Assembly: GCA_032690845.1 (NCBI GenBank) | Contig: CM064432.1 | Location: 61,936,071 to 62,000,070 of the forward strand | Origin: Eleusine coracana subsp. coracana | Lineage: Eukaryota; Streptophyta; Magnoliopsida; Poales; Poaceae | Direction: 5' to 3' | DNA: 64,000 nucleotides | Shown: positions 46,436 through 58,500 of the stretch, piece after piece | Position numbering within the stretch: the stretch's first letter is position 1 | Layout of the letters: every line of letters begins with the position of its first letter | The notes under the pieces: model-generated | Told to the model about the DNA's origin: nothing | What the model saw: the letters and a program-made list of their open reading frames with translations, nothing else | Database searches by the model: none | Made by a program: the position numbers and the translations under genes

Positions 46436-48765
46436 CTACTTGACCCAAAAATCACGTTTCCTCTTGAGAGGAAGCAGCTTCTTGTTCATGTGCTGCTCAT
46501 GATGAGGCTGTGTCTTCTTCTTCACCGGCTCTTGTTGATGAGGCTGCTTGAATGCGCGGCGCCAGCCGAGGTGCGCCGCCAGGTCCTCCACCTCCACCTT
46601 GACCACGTCCTTCCTCACTCCGATGTCAGTGATGTACCTCCCGGCGCAGTACATCCCGGCGGTGACGGCCGCCATGCCGAGCGGTCCCGCGGCCACGAGC
46701 TTGAACGGCGTGGAGAAGAGCGCGGCGAGGGGCACGCCGACGGCGGACGCGGCCTGGCCACTCCGACCAATGCCGCCGCTCAATCCCGGCTGCTGCTCGT
46801 CGTCGCCGGCGGGGAGGAGGCCCGTCTTGCAGTAGAGCGCAAAGTCCTCGCAGTTGTTCTCGAACACGTCGTAGTCGCCGAAGCCGTTCTGGAGGAGGTG
46901 CATGGCGCGGCGCACGGCGGCGTCGGCGGCGTCGGCGCGCGCCGTGGTGCACGTCCCGCCGCGGAGCTTGGCGAGGAAGACGGTGGGCGGGACGCCGTAC
47001 TCGAAGCGGTGGAGCGCGCCGCCGCGGAGGAAGCAGTCGAGGCAGGTGAGGATGACGCCGCTGTCGGGGAGCTGGAAGCCGCAGTCCGGGAACGTCGGGC
47101 ACTCATCGGAGCCCTGCGAGAGGAGGCTCGACACGGCGATGGCCGAGTCCAGGCCGGTGGTCCCGGCCTCTTTCTTTCGTGTGAAATGCACCACCTTGCT
47201 CCCGCCGACGTAGATTCCTGAAAGATCGATCCATTGCATAAGAAATGCATGCAACTGGTCATCATCGATCCAGTTCGTGAATTGCAAGCTTGTACTGTGG
47301 AATAATGTCTATGGCCATTGATCGATCATAATGGTGTAATCAGACAACAGTGCTACATTGTAGTATAAAACTACTGATGATGAATCTAGAGTGCTTGTTG
47401 ATAAATTAACAGAGCAAATCGCTGGCATTGGATCTCACTGTTTTTTTCCTATGCAAGCAGCAGGCAGATGCAGAGTCATGTGTGGAGTAGTACCCCACCA
47501 TGTCGACAGGTCCCATGCTCACACATGCAAGAATATCTAGCGAGGACGTTCATAATACGCAGGAAAATGTCGGTCGTCCGGTGCCGTCCTCGCGGCAGCA
47601 CATAGCGACACTGTTCAGAAGAGGTCTTTACGCTTCCAATTGCAGATGAGCGGTCGGTGAAGAGAGATGCAAAGTAAAAGGACAAATGCTGGTAGGGCAG
47701 TGTTAGGCAGCAAAGTGAAAAAGTGGGTAACTTTGATTAGACATTGGTAACAAAGCTATTAGAAGATGATGCGGTTTCTTTGGTAAAAACGGGGTTCTAA
47801 CAGTAACAGCTGAAGCCATCACTCCAGCACCTCACATGACTACCTGGTAGCTGAACCCATCAGTTCATTGTATGGTAACTGGGATTAACAGTACTACTAT
47901 TAAGGAAAAAAAGAAGAAACAAGCAAGGAGAGAAAATATATTTTCTTTTTTCTGCGACCAGAGAAAAAAACAGAGCAAAGAACACCCATGAGCTGGTGAC
48001 CAGCAATGTGTGTTTGTACCGATGTTCCGTGCATGGCCACAGGATGCAGTCAAGGCATTGAGAGATTCTGTTCCTGCTCGTGCTTACAGCCTAGCATGGC
48101 TCCAGTTGCTACATGGTTTATTCTCCAATCAACCTTTTTTACCAGTCACTGTCCGTGAGATTTATTTAGCAGGTTACAGGACAAGTTCGCCATGGTTCAG
48201 CGCTCGGCACTTAGTAATGGCAGTGCTTACTACTGTCTACTGGCCCATGGAACCTGGATGATACGGGTGGCACGAGTCCTATCGTACTACATTCGTACGG
48301 TTCGGGAAGAAGCTTGCAATGGACACTACAGAAGCAAGAAGAAGCTCGAATGTACTGTAAACATTAGGCGAGCGGGAGAAATTCGATCCTGTTTCAAAGC
48401 ATGCGCTGCATGTGTAATTGTGTATGCTGTCTGGCAATGGTTGAGAAGGAAGATGGAGCTAGTCGCGCGACGAAAGCAAATGCTAATTTGTCAGGGCACC
48501 CATCACGATCGAGAGGAGACACGCGCCCGGGAACGCGAATGCTGGCACCAGACATCACGCATCAGCGAGTTACCAGGGAGGGAGGGGACTCGGACGGCGA
48601 AGAGGAAGACGGAATTGAGCTCACGGTGGCCAGCTAACCGGCAATGCAAGAGGAGGAGGACGGAAGCTTACCGTGGTGGGAGTAGGCGTAGCTGGCGCGC
48701 CAGGTGTAGATGTGGTCGCCGGGTTTGATCTCCGACCGCTCCACCCGGTGAGACAGCAGCCCCAT
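46436..48765 (-). CDS. LRAT-domain protein (LEAD1-like, NlpC/P60 fold)
   Basis: Two exons, 48765-48672 and 47217-46436, joined in phase 1 across a 1454-bp intron, giving 291 residues. Exon 1 ends ...YAYSHH and exon 2 opens GIYVGGSKVVHFTR, which together restore the LRAT-domain start. Candidate catalytic residues are present: His31 (and His42) and Cys154 in ENNCEDFALYCKTG. In animals LRAT-like proteins are acyltransferases or phospholipases. The plant relatives (such as LEAD-SENSITIVE 1 and related 'NC domain' proteins) are poorly understood, so the substrate is unknown. A hydrophobic segment near residues 195-230 (GVPLAALFSTPFKLVAAGPL) may anchor it to membranes. The C-terminus is basic. The gene appears intact. 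Confidence 0.9.
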
Positions 48766-50107
48766 CGCCGCCGTTCTTCTACTTCCCCACCGACACTGCC
48801 CGAATTCTGTACTGTAGCGACTAGCTTGTTCTTCTTCTTCTTCTTCTTCGTCTACACGCTGAGTGCCCCCTGAGTCTCTGAATTCGGTGTGGAAAAGGAG
48901 ACGGCCAGAGCTACTAGCGTCACTGCACAGTACAGACGCCACTCACTCCCTACTACTTCCACTCTGGTACTGGTAGAGAGAAGCTGGGGATTAGTTATCT
49001 TTCAGCGCCGAGAGGCCTCGGCACGTGCCTCCTGGGTGCGGCTGCGAACGCAGGCCTCGGGATTCGTGCTTGATCTCGGAAGGTGATGATTTATACCGTC
49101 GATCATTTTTTAACTGAATCCATTGGGAATGGGATGGTGGGTGCCAGTAGCCTTGTAGGTGATGATCTGTTTAGCAGGCTCATCATCCAATCTCTCAGAG
49201 CAGAGCTCAATTAGATGATAGACACCCCAACTACGTGCCGGATCTGCTTGTGTTCACTTAAAGCAAGGGATCTGTTCCCTATGTTGGAAGGTAACATTGG
49301 GAGTCAACAAAACCATGATGCTGCTATAATAAGTCGGGCAACAAGTCATGCACCGGAAAGAATCTAAACATACAGGTGCCGGGCACGGATCAGCCACCAA
49401 CTCCGATCTCGCACCTAACGTTTTCACATCCGCGAATTTGTCTCGGGGAATAAAGGTTTCATGCTCATGGTCACAGTGTGTTTGGCAGTCTTTGTTTTGT
49501 TTTCGACTGCACCATGCTGGGGTCACGCCACGGAGTAATCCAAGCACGAAATTCCCAATGTGGATGTCGGTGGCCACGGGAAAAAAAGGAACCAAAGAGG
49601 TTGGACCGCATAGAAAGGCCGTGTTCTTTCTAGTTGGGCATAAATCGTCGCTAAAACAACCCGTATAGCCCAAATAACTGGGCTAAACCGGCCGCCGGCG
49701 GAAGGAAACCACGGCCTTTGTTCACGCGCAACGTTGGAAACCCTATACGGCCGGCCTCAGTTTGGATCGCGATTAATAGTCGCGATCCAAATATGAGCCT
49801 GCTTTAAGCCACCCGTCCAAGAGTCCGTGGCCCAGGCCCAGGAGGAACTTGATTCGGAGGCAGACTTGCACGGGCCCGATCACACAGTCCCGATCCGGCC
49901 CGAAATGTCGTCTTGTGTCACGACTCACGAGCGTTATACGGTCACCCGCCACCACGTCTCTTTCTGCCTCCGTCTGTCTCGTCTACTACCAGTCGCCCGA
50001 ATCGGACCGCAAACTCGCCGCCTCCTCCTCCCTTCCCGTTCCCTGAAACCCTAGCCGCACACGTTCCTCTTCCTCGCCTCACCCGACGCGGGACGAGAGC
50101 GCTCGCC
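48766..50107. other. Bidirectional promoter region between LRAT and RRM genes
   Basis: About 1.3 kb between two divergently transcribed genes. A TTC/CTT repeat at 48830-48850 lies in the LRAT leader. Toward the RRM gene there are TGGGCT/GGCCCA-type site II motifs at about 49.67-49.87 kb and AAACCCTAG (telo-box) at 50046-50054, typical of housekeeping and translation genes. Short open frames show no domain. Confidence 0.55.
50046..50054 (+). promoter_or_regulatory. Telo-box upstream of the RRM gene
   Basis: AAACCCTAG lies 54 bases upstream of the ATG. With upstream TGGGCY motifs it forms the telo-box/site II pair common in plant housekeeping promoters. Confidence 0.4.
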
Positions 50108-52594
50108 ATGGCGGCGGAGAACTACTGGAGGTACGCTGACGCGCGGCAGCAGCAGCAGGCCATGGTGGCGGCCGCGGCCGCCGCCGCGGGCATGGCGCCC
50201 GCGCAGACGGTCAACCAGGCGCAGTCGGTCGCCGCGGCCGCGGGCATGAACCCGCAGGCCGCGGCCATGGCGCAGCAGGCTGCCGCGCCGCCGCTCAAGC
50301 GCGCGCGCCCCGACTTCGGAGGTTCGTGGCCCTTCACCCACCTTTCCCCGATCTGTAGATCTGGCCGAAAATTGCCGCATATTTTGTCTCGGCTTAGCTC
50401 GTTGATGCTTGTCCTTGCATGCCAGCTTGCACAGAATTATGTAGGATGATTCTTTAGGTCTATGTTTGCGCCATGTAGATTGGCAGAAGTCGTACGAGCA
50501 ATTTACTGTGCCTCAGGGCGACATGCCCTCGTATTTATTCACCTAACATCTCTAACTCATCATTAAGGACAAATAAAAACCTTGTTTTGATCTTGTATTG
50601 GCATCTGTAGGCGAACGTCCTACATGCTTCTAATTCCGCTTGAACGTCCAAAAGGTTTATGTTTGCATCTGTTGAAATTATGGAGCCGAGGCGGGATAGT
50701 TCTGTTTGTAGCAAGTCATAATTTTTTTTATCAACACTCTTCTGTCCGCTGTTGTGGCTGATTTTGTGATAGAAGATTGTGGACTTGCTGCTGAGCATAT
50801 TATCTTGATTATACAAGATGGTTGGTGAGACTTTCATGCAGTCCTTTGACATTTTTTCCCCTTCAGATGTGTCCACAGGACAGGACATGAGTGGATATTA
50901 TCCTCGTGAGACTGAAAGGGCAGGCTACCATTCTCTGAGAGAGAATGAAGCAATTGGAGCATCTTATGATCGCTACCTACGCAACGGGGTACAAAAAAGC
51001 TCTCCAAGAGTAAAAAATGCATTTTTTTCCTTAAGGCCATGAGTTGATGACTAACTTATATCTTTTTGATGACCTTATAGATGCCCTCTGTTGGGGCCAA
51101 TGACACTGGTAGGGCTGTTGTTGGTGGGATGGCTGGTGGCATGGGTGCTGGCATGGGCGCTGGCATGGCAGGCTATCCTGTTGATGAACGCCGGATGATG
51201 GGCGTTGTTGGTATGGACGGCAGAGGGATGGGCTATGGTGCCAGACCAGAGCCTCCCCTCCCACCTGATGCATCAAGCACTTTGTACATTGAAGGCTTAC
51301 CTGCAAACTGTACAAGGCGGGAGGTTTCACGTATCCTTGACACGATATCTGAGTACCACTTAATGCTGTGTTTTTTCATAATGCACCTGCCTGGCTTCAG
51401 ACATTCCAAAATCTGGCATGTGCTCGTATCTTATGTTTTTTTCTCAGTTCTCTATCTTATGTTTTTTTCTCAGTTCTCTATCTTATGTTTTTTTCTCAGT
51501 TCTATATGTGAATAGTTTGAAATATTTATGCATCTTTGATATTGTGACTGTGGGTTAGAACAAGTGATGTTGGGTGGCTCTGCTTTCTTCCTTTTCAACT
51601 ACTCAAACAGTTATCTACTCGCCTTGGAAAGACCAAAATATGTTAATTTTGAAGGATAAGTTTATGCTGTTGTCCTTTTGGTTTCTTGCACCCTTCATGC
51701 ACTTGAGGCACTTTTGTTCCTTAACCTGTTGCCTCTGCAGATATATTTCGCCCATTTGTAGGTTTCCGTGAGGTACGGCTTGTCAACAAGGAGTCCAGAC
51801 ATGTATGTGAACTACTTTGTTTCAATAAAGTTAATATGTTACAATGACATTTGATTGTGTATATCTTATATATTTTAATGTTTGTTTGTAGCCTGGTGGC
51901 GATCCCCATGTCCTGTGTTTTGTTGACTTCGACAACCCTGCCCAGGCTACTATAGCTCTTGAGGCCTTGCAAGGTGAACATGCTTATATTTGTGGATATG
52001 GATTATTTACCTATGGGGTTATTGGTGAAACACATTTTTTCTATTATATTTTTGTTCAGTTGTATTATAAATGTTTGCATTTCACTCTACTTTGTTGTCA
52101 AGCTTGTTGGGGAATCATGCGCACATTCTTTCCAATAGAATTTCCGCACCATTAAAATGTATTATAGAAAACAGCAGATAGTGATTGGTAGCTGAGATTA
52201 ACAATGGAAAACTAACCTCAATATTAAATATCCTTGTGAGTGCTTCTCCAAGATTTACTACAAACCTGAAGAAGTCGTGGCCAACCTTAGAACTCCTTGC
52301 TACGGTATCCCTGCCAATCCATTTATTTTTAATGAGTTCCCGTGTCTGTTGGGCTAAATACTTGCACGTGCATCCTGGTCTGCATGCCTTTAGTGAAAGG
52401 AAAAAGCTTAGGCTGTTCGTATTCATGTTAAGGTTCGATCTCTTCACGCGACGACCTGAGCAATATAAACCATCACGATTCATTTTGCAGGTTATAAGTT
52501 TGACGAACACGATCGCGAATCAGCCCATTTGCGTCTACAATTCTCGCGCTTTCCTGGTCCGAGGTCAGCTGGCGGGCCTCGTGGTAGGCGTTAA
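50108..52594 (+). CDS. Single-RRM RNA-binding protein (nuclear speckle type)
   Basis: Six exons: 50108-50321, 50867-50988, 51081-51330, 51741-51802, 51892-51973 and 52491-52594, all GT..AG and phase-consistent, encoding 277 residues. The N-terminal 70 residues are Ala- and Gln-rich (ADARQQQQAMVAAAAAAAGM). A Gly/Met-rich stretch (about 120-165) precedes one RNA-recognition motif (about 178-265). RNP2 is LYIEGL and the RNP1 region is HVLCFVDF, an altered RNP1 as in RBPMS-like proteins. The C-terminus is basic (GGPRGRR). Family knowledge places such proteins in nuclear RNA metabolism and alternative splicing; assignment to the NSR or RBPMS-like group is tentative. The RRM is split over four exons and joins cleanly, which supports the model. 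Confidence 0.9.
51429..51506. repeat. Three tandem 26-base repeats with acceptor-like ends
   Basis: Three copies of a 26-base unit begin at 51429, 51455 and 51481 inside intron 3 of the RRM gene. Each has a T7 tract followed by CTCAG, resembling a 3' splice site. Confidence 0.9.
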
Positions 52595-55500
52595 GACGTG
52601 CGGGCCTCATGGTTGCCGAACCTATCGTTTACACGAGCGATCAAACGGCCGCGACGTAACGCTTCCATATTGCGCTGAAATCTTCGTCGGCAGCTTTCTT
52701 GTAGGGTTCGTCAACTCATTTTGCGAAAGCCTGAAAAGGACACCTCAAATAAGATACTCAGTCTCCTTCCATTAGATTGTCGTACCGTATGTTAGAATGG
52801 AACTCTAAAGTTATTTGACATATTGTACCTGCTTCCTTGCTGCCTTAGTTATTATGATCTCATGTACTTTATCTCAGTTCTGCGCGTCTGAGATGACGTG
52901 ACTTTGTTATCCTGTGAATGTTATCTCTTATGAAAACCAGATGTTTGCTGTTAGTCGTGTTTAGCAATATTGTGTCATTGTTGGTCTTGGTCCTTGCACA
53001 TCGTAAAAGATCTTTGGAATTTAATCTAGATTTATTTGTTTGCCTGTTTTTTATTTGCATATAAATGTGGTTACGTAGGAAGTGTCAATCCCTGCCTACC
53101 AGAACCATTAGCTACTAAATTTTTTGATTTATACTAGCATATAAAAGAGTAGATTTACTGCTCATAGAGCTGGAAGATATCTTAGCTAGCTTTTGAATTT
53201 TATATTTGTGATTTGTGTCACATGAAGATAAATCTCAGGACATCAAACACGGTAAGGACTATATAGCAGGACTGTTAATGTGAATTGGACATTTTACTGA
53301 TGTATCAGTCATTTTTATCTTCAAGTGATGCACCACAAACCTAACTGGCGTTAGCAGAGTTCTTTCTATTGCATTGGGTTTGTCATAAATTAAATCTGTT
53401 TGTTCACTAAGGATTTTCCTGATATTGAATGTTTACCATTAATATGTTAACATGATGTTAGTTTTTTTCTTATTTAAAGAAATTGTTTCACTTGCTTGAA
53501 GAGACCAATACTACTTTTTGCTTTGAAGGATCTGGTAGGTACGCAATGATATAGAATGCATCTATCTTTGTGAACTGACCTATGTGCATGGTATTTGTTG
53601 AATTACAAACCATCCTCCTGTGCACGATAAGTTTTGGCAGGCATGGCCTTGTTGGCAGTAGTTTTTGCCCTCGAAAGGAACAATTGTTGGGGATAAGGTT
53701 TTATTTACATATTTACAGAATGTCTTCGTTGTTCTGAAGCACACATCTTCATAGAATGTCTTCATTTTGCTGTAGCACACATACTTAAATGTGGATAACC
53801 TATGTGAAACTGATGTTCCTTTTGCTTTTCCTCGGTAATTTTTCTTTTTAAAACACGAGCATTTTCCTACTTGCTGAATTGTCTGTAGTGCCTAGTTTAT
53901 CAGTGATTCATGAAATTCAAAGGTGCTTAGGTTTAAGATGAAATGGATATATGTTGAATTGCCAAATTGAAAAGAGCAGGGAGTGGAGAACGAATATGGA
54001 TGATCTCACACATCGAAAAATGTATAGTTGTGTAGGTTAGAAGTATTTAATTCTTGTCAAGTATTGTAATGATGCGTGGCTTTCGCAAGGGATAAGATTG
54101 AGACTTGTGAAATGTTAAAGCATCAGTATTGATGAATTGGATTAATTTTGTTCTGTGTAATCTAATGTTTGTTCCTTTGGTGGTGTTATTCACTACCTGT
54201 CATACCTGTGCCTAGTCTATTGCATTATTACCTGGCATTCAGTGACATGAATGGCCGATGTTTCCGTTATTGGCCTGTGTATTTTCGTCTCATTGGCAGT
54301 TGGCTTACACTCCAATGCGTAAGCACAAGCCTTCATAATTGAATTTGCATTTAAGTAATTAGTATTTGCTTCCTTTGTGAAATTGAACTCTGGATGTAAG
54401 TGAATTGCCAACCATGTTTGACCATATAAACACACAAAAAAAATTGACGTTGAAAAAAAATAAATTATTTGAAGCATTCTCCGATTGTTGCGATGCATTC
54501 CACTCATACTCTTGTCCGACTTATTCCGCATTAAGCGTATTGGACATTTGTACGCTGCAAGCTTTACGTTGCCGTACATGGCTAGAAGGCTGCCGAGCCG
54601 AGACCAAATCATTCCGGGCTTATGCGAATGGTTGAAACAAGCTATGTACAAAAGAGACTAACATAATAACATTCACAAGTACACGTGGTCAGGAATGCAA
54701 TCCTGATTGGATTGAGCAAAGGCAAATACAGCAATCCTCGCGAGGCCAGCTCTACATATGCTCTAGAATATAGCCACTCAACAAAAGAATGTGCTTCACA
54801 GCTTCAGAAAACCCTTCACTTGTAACAGGTCTTTGAACTACTTAAATGGCGTTCATGGTGGCCTCCATAAGTCTAGTTCATGATTAACTTGATATTCACA
54901 CACATTGAAAGGTGCAAGCCTAAATTAAGCTTCAAAGTCATAACATGTTGCAATTCCTGCACAAAAGCATAACTCTATAATTTTCAGTTGATAGAGCAAA
55001 GTCCATCACAAATATATGATGAGCATAATAATACAAAAGACAAAAAAAAGTAATACATGAATCGAGAAACATACATTACTCAGAACAAAAAAAAAATGAT
55101 CTAAGCATGAATTTGTATAAATTTGAGACAGAGCTCAATCAGCAAGACCTGGGGAAAAAGAAAAAGACAGGACTATGAAATAATACTGAAATTCCATCAA
55201 TAGGATTTGCAAGCATCTAGGACCAATATAAGTGAAGTTTAAAATATTACTGTACTCCTGCGTTCAGTTCAAATGATAAATTAACAATCATCCATTAACA
55301 AATTTGCAACAGCTTGACAGCAGACACCTTCATTAGGTTAACCTTTCGAAAACCAGTATCATCCACCAATTTTTTTCAAGCCAGTGCATTCCAGACCTTG
55401 GCTCCATGCCTCCATCGTCTAAGCTACTTATAAAGAAACAAAACAGAAACTGGGAAAACTAACCAGTATTAATCTATGAAGGTTGGAATTCAGATTTAGT

Positions 55501-56252
55501 AAAATCACAGTTGCAAAATCCAATGTGGCTGACAAAGCTAATTTGTAAAATCCAGTAGAGTTTAGCTATGATATTTCACATGTAGTGGTATACTCACAAA
55601 TAAAAGTATACCGTTTGTAACCTACACTCTTCTGATAGTGATAAAAAGAGATTAACATGTCATTTGCATAATAAGATATGAGGTTAATTTCGATATGTTC
55701 ATCATTTTCAATATAATTTGACAACTCAACCATGGCTGAAACATGAATTAGTCTCTTTGAGAAGTTATGTACAAAAAATGCACTAAAATGGTACTATTTG
55801 GATGACAAGACATGAGTTAATTTTGATATATATTTATCAATTTCAGGGTGCTTCGATAGCTCAATCATAAAGGTAAGTTACATAGTAGTCTATTTACAAA
55901 GTAAATTGCAGCAATGTGTCAGCTCCCACTCCCATGAAATCATTAACTCCTACAGTTTGCTTGCTCATTGTAGAGTTAACATTTTCTGTTCTGCCGATAA
56001 CACGATGCACAACCACATGGTAGTGAAAAAAAAAACATTTATTCAAGCTTTGCAGGTGAAAGAACACTTGCAGTTATCACAAGTGTTTTTTTTTTCTGTA
56101 TTTCTTGTTCTAAAACATTACCATCAGGCCTATCATGTTTATCAAGATAATAAGTGAAAGATGACAGAATAAAAAAGAAGTACCAAGAAAAGAAGAGCAT
56201 AGACATACCTTCGGACAATAACTTATCTGCACCTCCAACTAATAGCAATGCA
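52595..56252. other. AT-rich intergenic region, no gene seen
   Basis: About 3.7 kb between the RRM gene and the F-box gene, which converge here. It includes the two 3' UTRs. Short open frames are unrelated to any family I recognise, and no transposon termini are clear. Confidence 0.55.
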
Positions 56253-57356
56253 TCAACACATGCTTGGAAGCACCCAATAGCCAGATGAAGCAAAACCCAT
56301 CAATTGTTCTTCGAGGTCAACAGGACCAGATCGACGAAAACACCCATCAACCGAAGAATACTGGCTCCAACAACCTTCATCCTCTGGGTCCGTGAAATAT
56401 ATGCAGTCCCTTGCAATGCCTGGATGATCAGGACCAAGGCACCCCACAAAATAGTGCGTGTTGAAAAACAGCGTGAAACCGCCAAGGCTAGTAATCCTTG
56501 CCCACTTAGCCTCCGCAGATTTCCACCGGAAAAGATGGTACGTCTGAGGATAAAGTTCGACAGCGCTAATAAGGAGTATCAGCTCACCGCAACATTGTGC
56601 CAGGCAAAAGTATAACTCCGAAGTCTCATCCATATGGAAAGTCGTTGCATCAAATTGGCCTCCGAGGAATGCTAATTCCACTGAATCGTCGTTGTCTGAT
56701 AGCTCAACAACACCGAGGCGGTAACCTGTGGAAATCGAGTTACCTGAGGTAACCAGCACGTAGAGGATGCCATTCACCATTATCAAATCTTCAATACAGT
56801 AAGGCCCGCTGATTGACGCCACACGCCAGTCACCGTCCTGGAGGCGACAGTGCTGGATGATGCGTTCGCAGTATCTCCAGGTGAGCATGCGGTTGCCATA
56901 ACAGAGGACGAAGTCGGTGAAGAGCATCATCTTCGGGGGTATGGGGAGGCAGGTTTCCTCGCCGGTGAAGGGGTGGAGGACGCGGAGTTCCGTCGCGTAG
57001 TCGGTGATGGCGACGCGGCAGCCGAGCGAGTGGAATTGGATGATTCTGTCTCGGCCGTCGGTGAGGCGCGCACGGGGAAGGCGGAAGCGGAGGAAGCGGC
57101 GGAGGGGAAGATGGAACAGCGCATACGAATCGGTGGCCGCGTGGTGGAGGAGGAGGAGCGGCGCTTGGGAGGCGAGGTTGGATGGGATCAACGGGAGGAG
57201 GGATCGGTACTCGCGGCAGCTGGCGCGAAGCACGAAGAAATCCTCAAGGTTCGTGAGGCGCCTCGCGACCTCCGGGATCAGATCCGGCGGGAAGCAGGCG
57301 GAGGAGGCGGCTGCCGTTCGGGAGCAGCCCCGCCGCCGGCCGTCGGCCGTCCCCAT
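56253..57356 (-). CDS. F-box protein with DUF295 beta-propeller-like domain
   Basis: An intronless gene of 367 residues. The N-terminus has an F-box (about 20-60, FPPDLIPEVARRLTNLEDFF, RASCREYRSLLP) that would bind Skp1 in an SCF ubiquitin ligase. The rest fits DUF295, with short beta-strand repeats and the typical motifs VLHPFTGEETCLPIPPKM and CIYFTDPEDEGCW near the C-terminus. Grass genomes carry very many such genes and most have no known substrate. The frame is intact and full length, unlike the F-box fragment at 19.6 kb. It is divergent from the 6-phosphogluconolactonase gene, with a transposon-like segment between them. Confidence 0.9.
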   Translation of the reverse strand: MGTADGRRRGCSRTAAASSACFPPDLIPEVARRLTNLEDFFVLRASCREYRSLLPLIPSNLASQAPLLLLHHAATDSYALFHLPLRRFLRFRLPRARLTDGRDRIIQFHSLGCRVAITDYATELRVLHPFTGEETCLPIPPKMMLFTDFVLCYGNRMLTWRYCERIIQHCRLQDGDWRVASISGPYCIEDLIMVNGILYVLVTSGNSISTGYRLGVVELSDNDDSVELAFLGGQFDATTFHMDETSELYFCLAQCCGELILLISAVELYPQTYHLFRWKSAEAKWARITSLGGFTLFFNTHYFVGCLGPDHPGIARDCIYFTDPEDEGCWSQYSSVDGCFRRSGPVDLEEQLMGFASSGYWVLPSMC

Positions 57357-57414
57357 TTTCGCTTCGACAAGAAGGCGCCGCAGGTAGGAAATGGGTGTGG
57401 GGCTCTTTACATGG

Positions 57415-58360
57415 GCCTTACAGCAACTTCAGTGGCCTGATCAAAATCAAGACTCCATAATTTATTTTAAGAGCCAGTTTTTTAATTTTGGAGGCCTAAA
57501 TTCGTTTTTCACTCCAATCCAATCGAACAAATTTGGCCCCTATATCTCTGCTAGTGAGCCCCACTCCCCTCTTTCTCCTACCGACTCCTCCCTCTCTCTC
57601 TGCTCCGCGCCGCCGCCCTCTCTCCTTGCCGGCACCGTTGCCCTCTTCCTGCGCGCACGTTGCTGCTCCCTCTCTTCCCTGCCGGCTTCACCTCCCTCTC
57701 CCCGTCGCCGGCGCCGTCCCCCTTCCCCGTGTGCGTGCCACCGCACCTCCCCCGCCTCTCTTCCCCACGCGCCATCGCCTCCTCTCTCCCCTGCCTCTCT
57801 TCCCCGCATACCGCCGCGCCATGCCCGTCGGCCGTAGCATAGGGCTCGTCAGGGGAAGCTCCACGGGGCGGTGGACGGGCGCCTCTGTCCTCTTCGCACA
57901 AGAAGGCGAGTTCATGCTGCTTCGGGAGCTCGTCGTCGGTCGCGTGTTCTCAAGAAGGACGGATCCGAACATTGCGCGACCGGATCTACCGGTGGCGAGT
58001 TGAGCGGGAAGAGCTCTGGTGACGGGCGGCGGTGGCATCGGGCAAGCGGCGGCAGCGTCGGCCGGGCAAAAGCCGAGCGGAGCAGAGGGAAGGAGAGAGA
58101 GAGAGAAGAGGAAAGGAGAGAGGAAAAAACGGTGGGGTCCGCATTTCGAGGGAGGGATAGTGGGACACTATTTTTAGGGGGGTTGGGAGGAAATTTAGTA
58201 GCCCACTAAATTTAGTCACCTATATAATCAGGGGTTGAAGTAGTATTTTTAATTAGGGTGACTAAAACAAAGGGATTGAAGTAGTATTTTTAATTAGGGT
58301 GACTAAAACAAAGTTTAGGGATCAATATATTCACCCGGCTGGAGTTGCTCTTAGTTGGGC
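57415..58360. mobile_element. TIR DNA transposon, second copy
   Basis: The ends are roughly inverted: TTACAGCAACTTCAGTGGCC at the left and GGCTGGAGTTGCTCTTA at the right. The right half matches 22.75-23.0 kb plus 23.93-23.98 kb, including CCCACTAAATTTAGT and GGTTGAAGT. The core is GC-rich and open in several frames without domains. It fills the space between the F-box gene and the 6-phosphogluconolactonase gene. Family is not assigned, and no exact target duplication was found. Confidence 0.5.
58231..58312. repeat. 41-base tandem duplication
   Basis: Two copies (58231-58271 and 58272-58312) of a unit containing TTGAAGTAGTATTTTTAATT differ at one base. It lies within the right end of the transposon. 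Confidence 0.9.
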
Positions 58361-58500
58361 TGTGGCCCGATTGATGCAGGCCCATGGTCTTGCCGTCCAT
58401 GCTGATCCATGCTTCCCTTTCCCTAGTTCCCCGTTGACCCCGTCTCCGCCACCAACCACCGAAGCTCTCTCCATTTCCAGTTCACGCCGCCGGCGTCAGC

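Noticed and set aside
47218..48671. Frames inside the LRAT gene intron
   Set aside because: No domain, and the flanking exons join cleanly across them.
57391..58209. Frames of 110-160 residues between the F-box and lactonase genes
   Set aside because: Low-complexity Pro/Ser/Arg translations of transposon core DNA.
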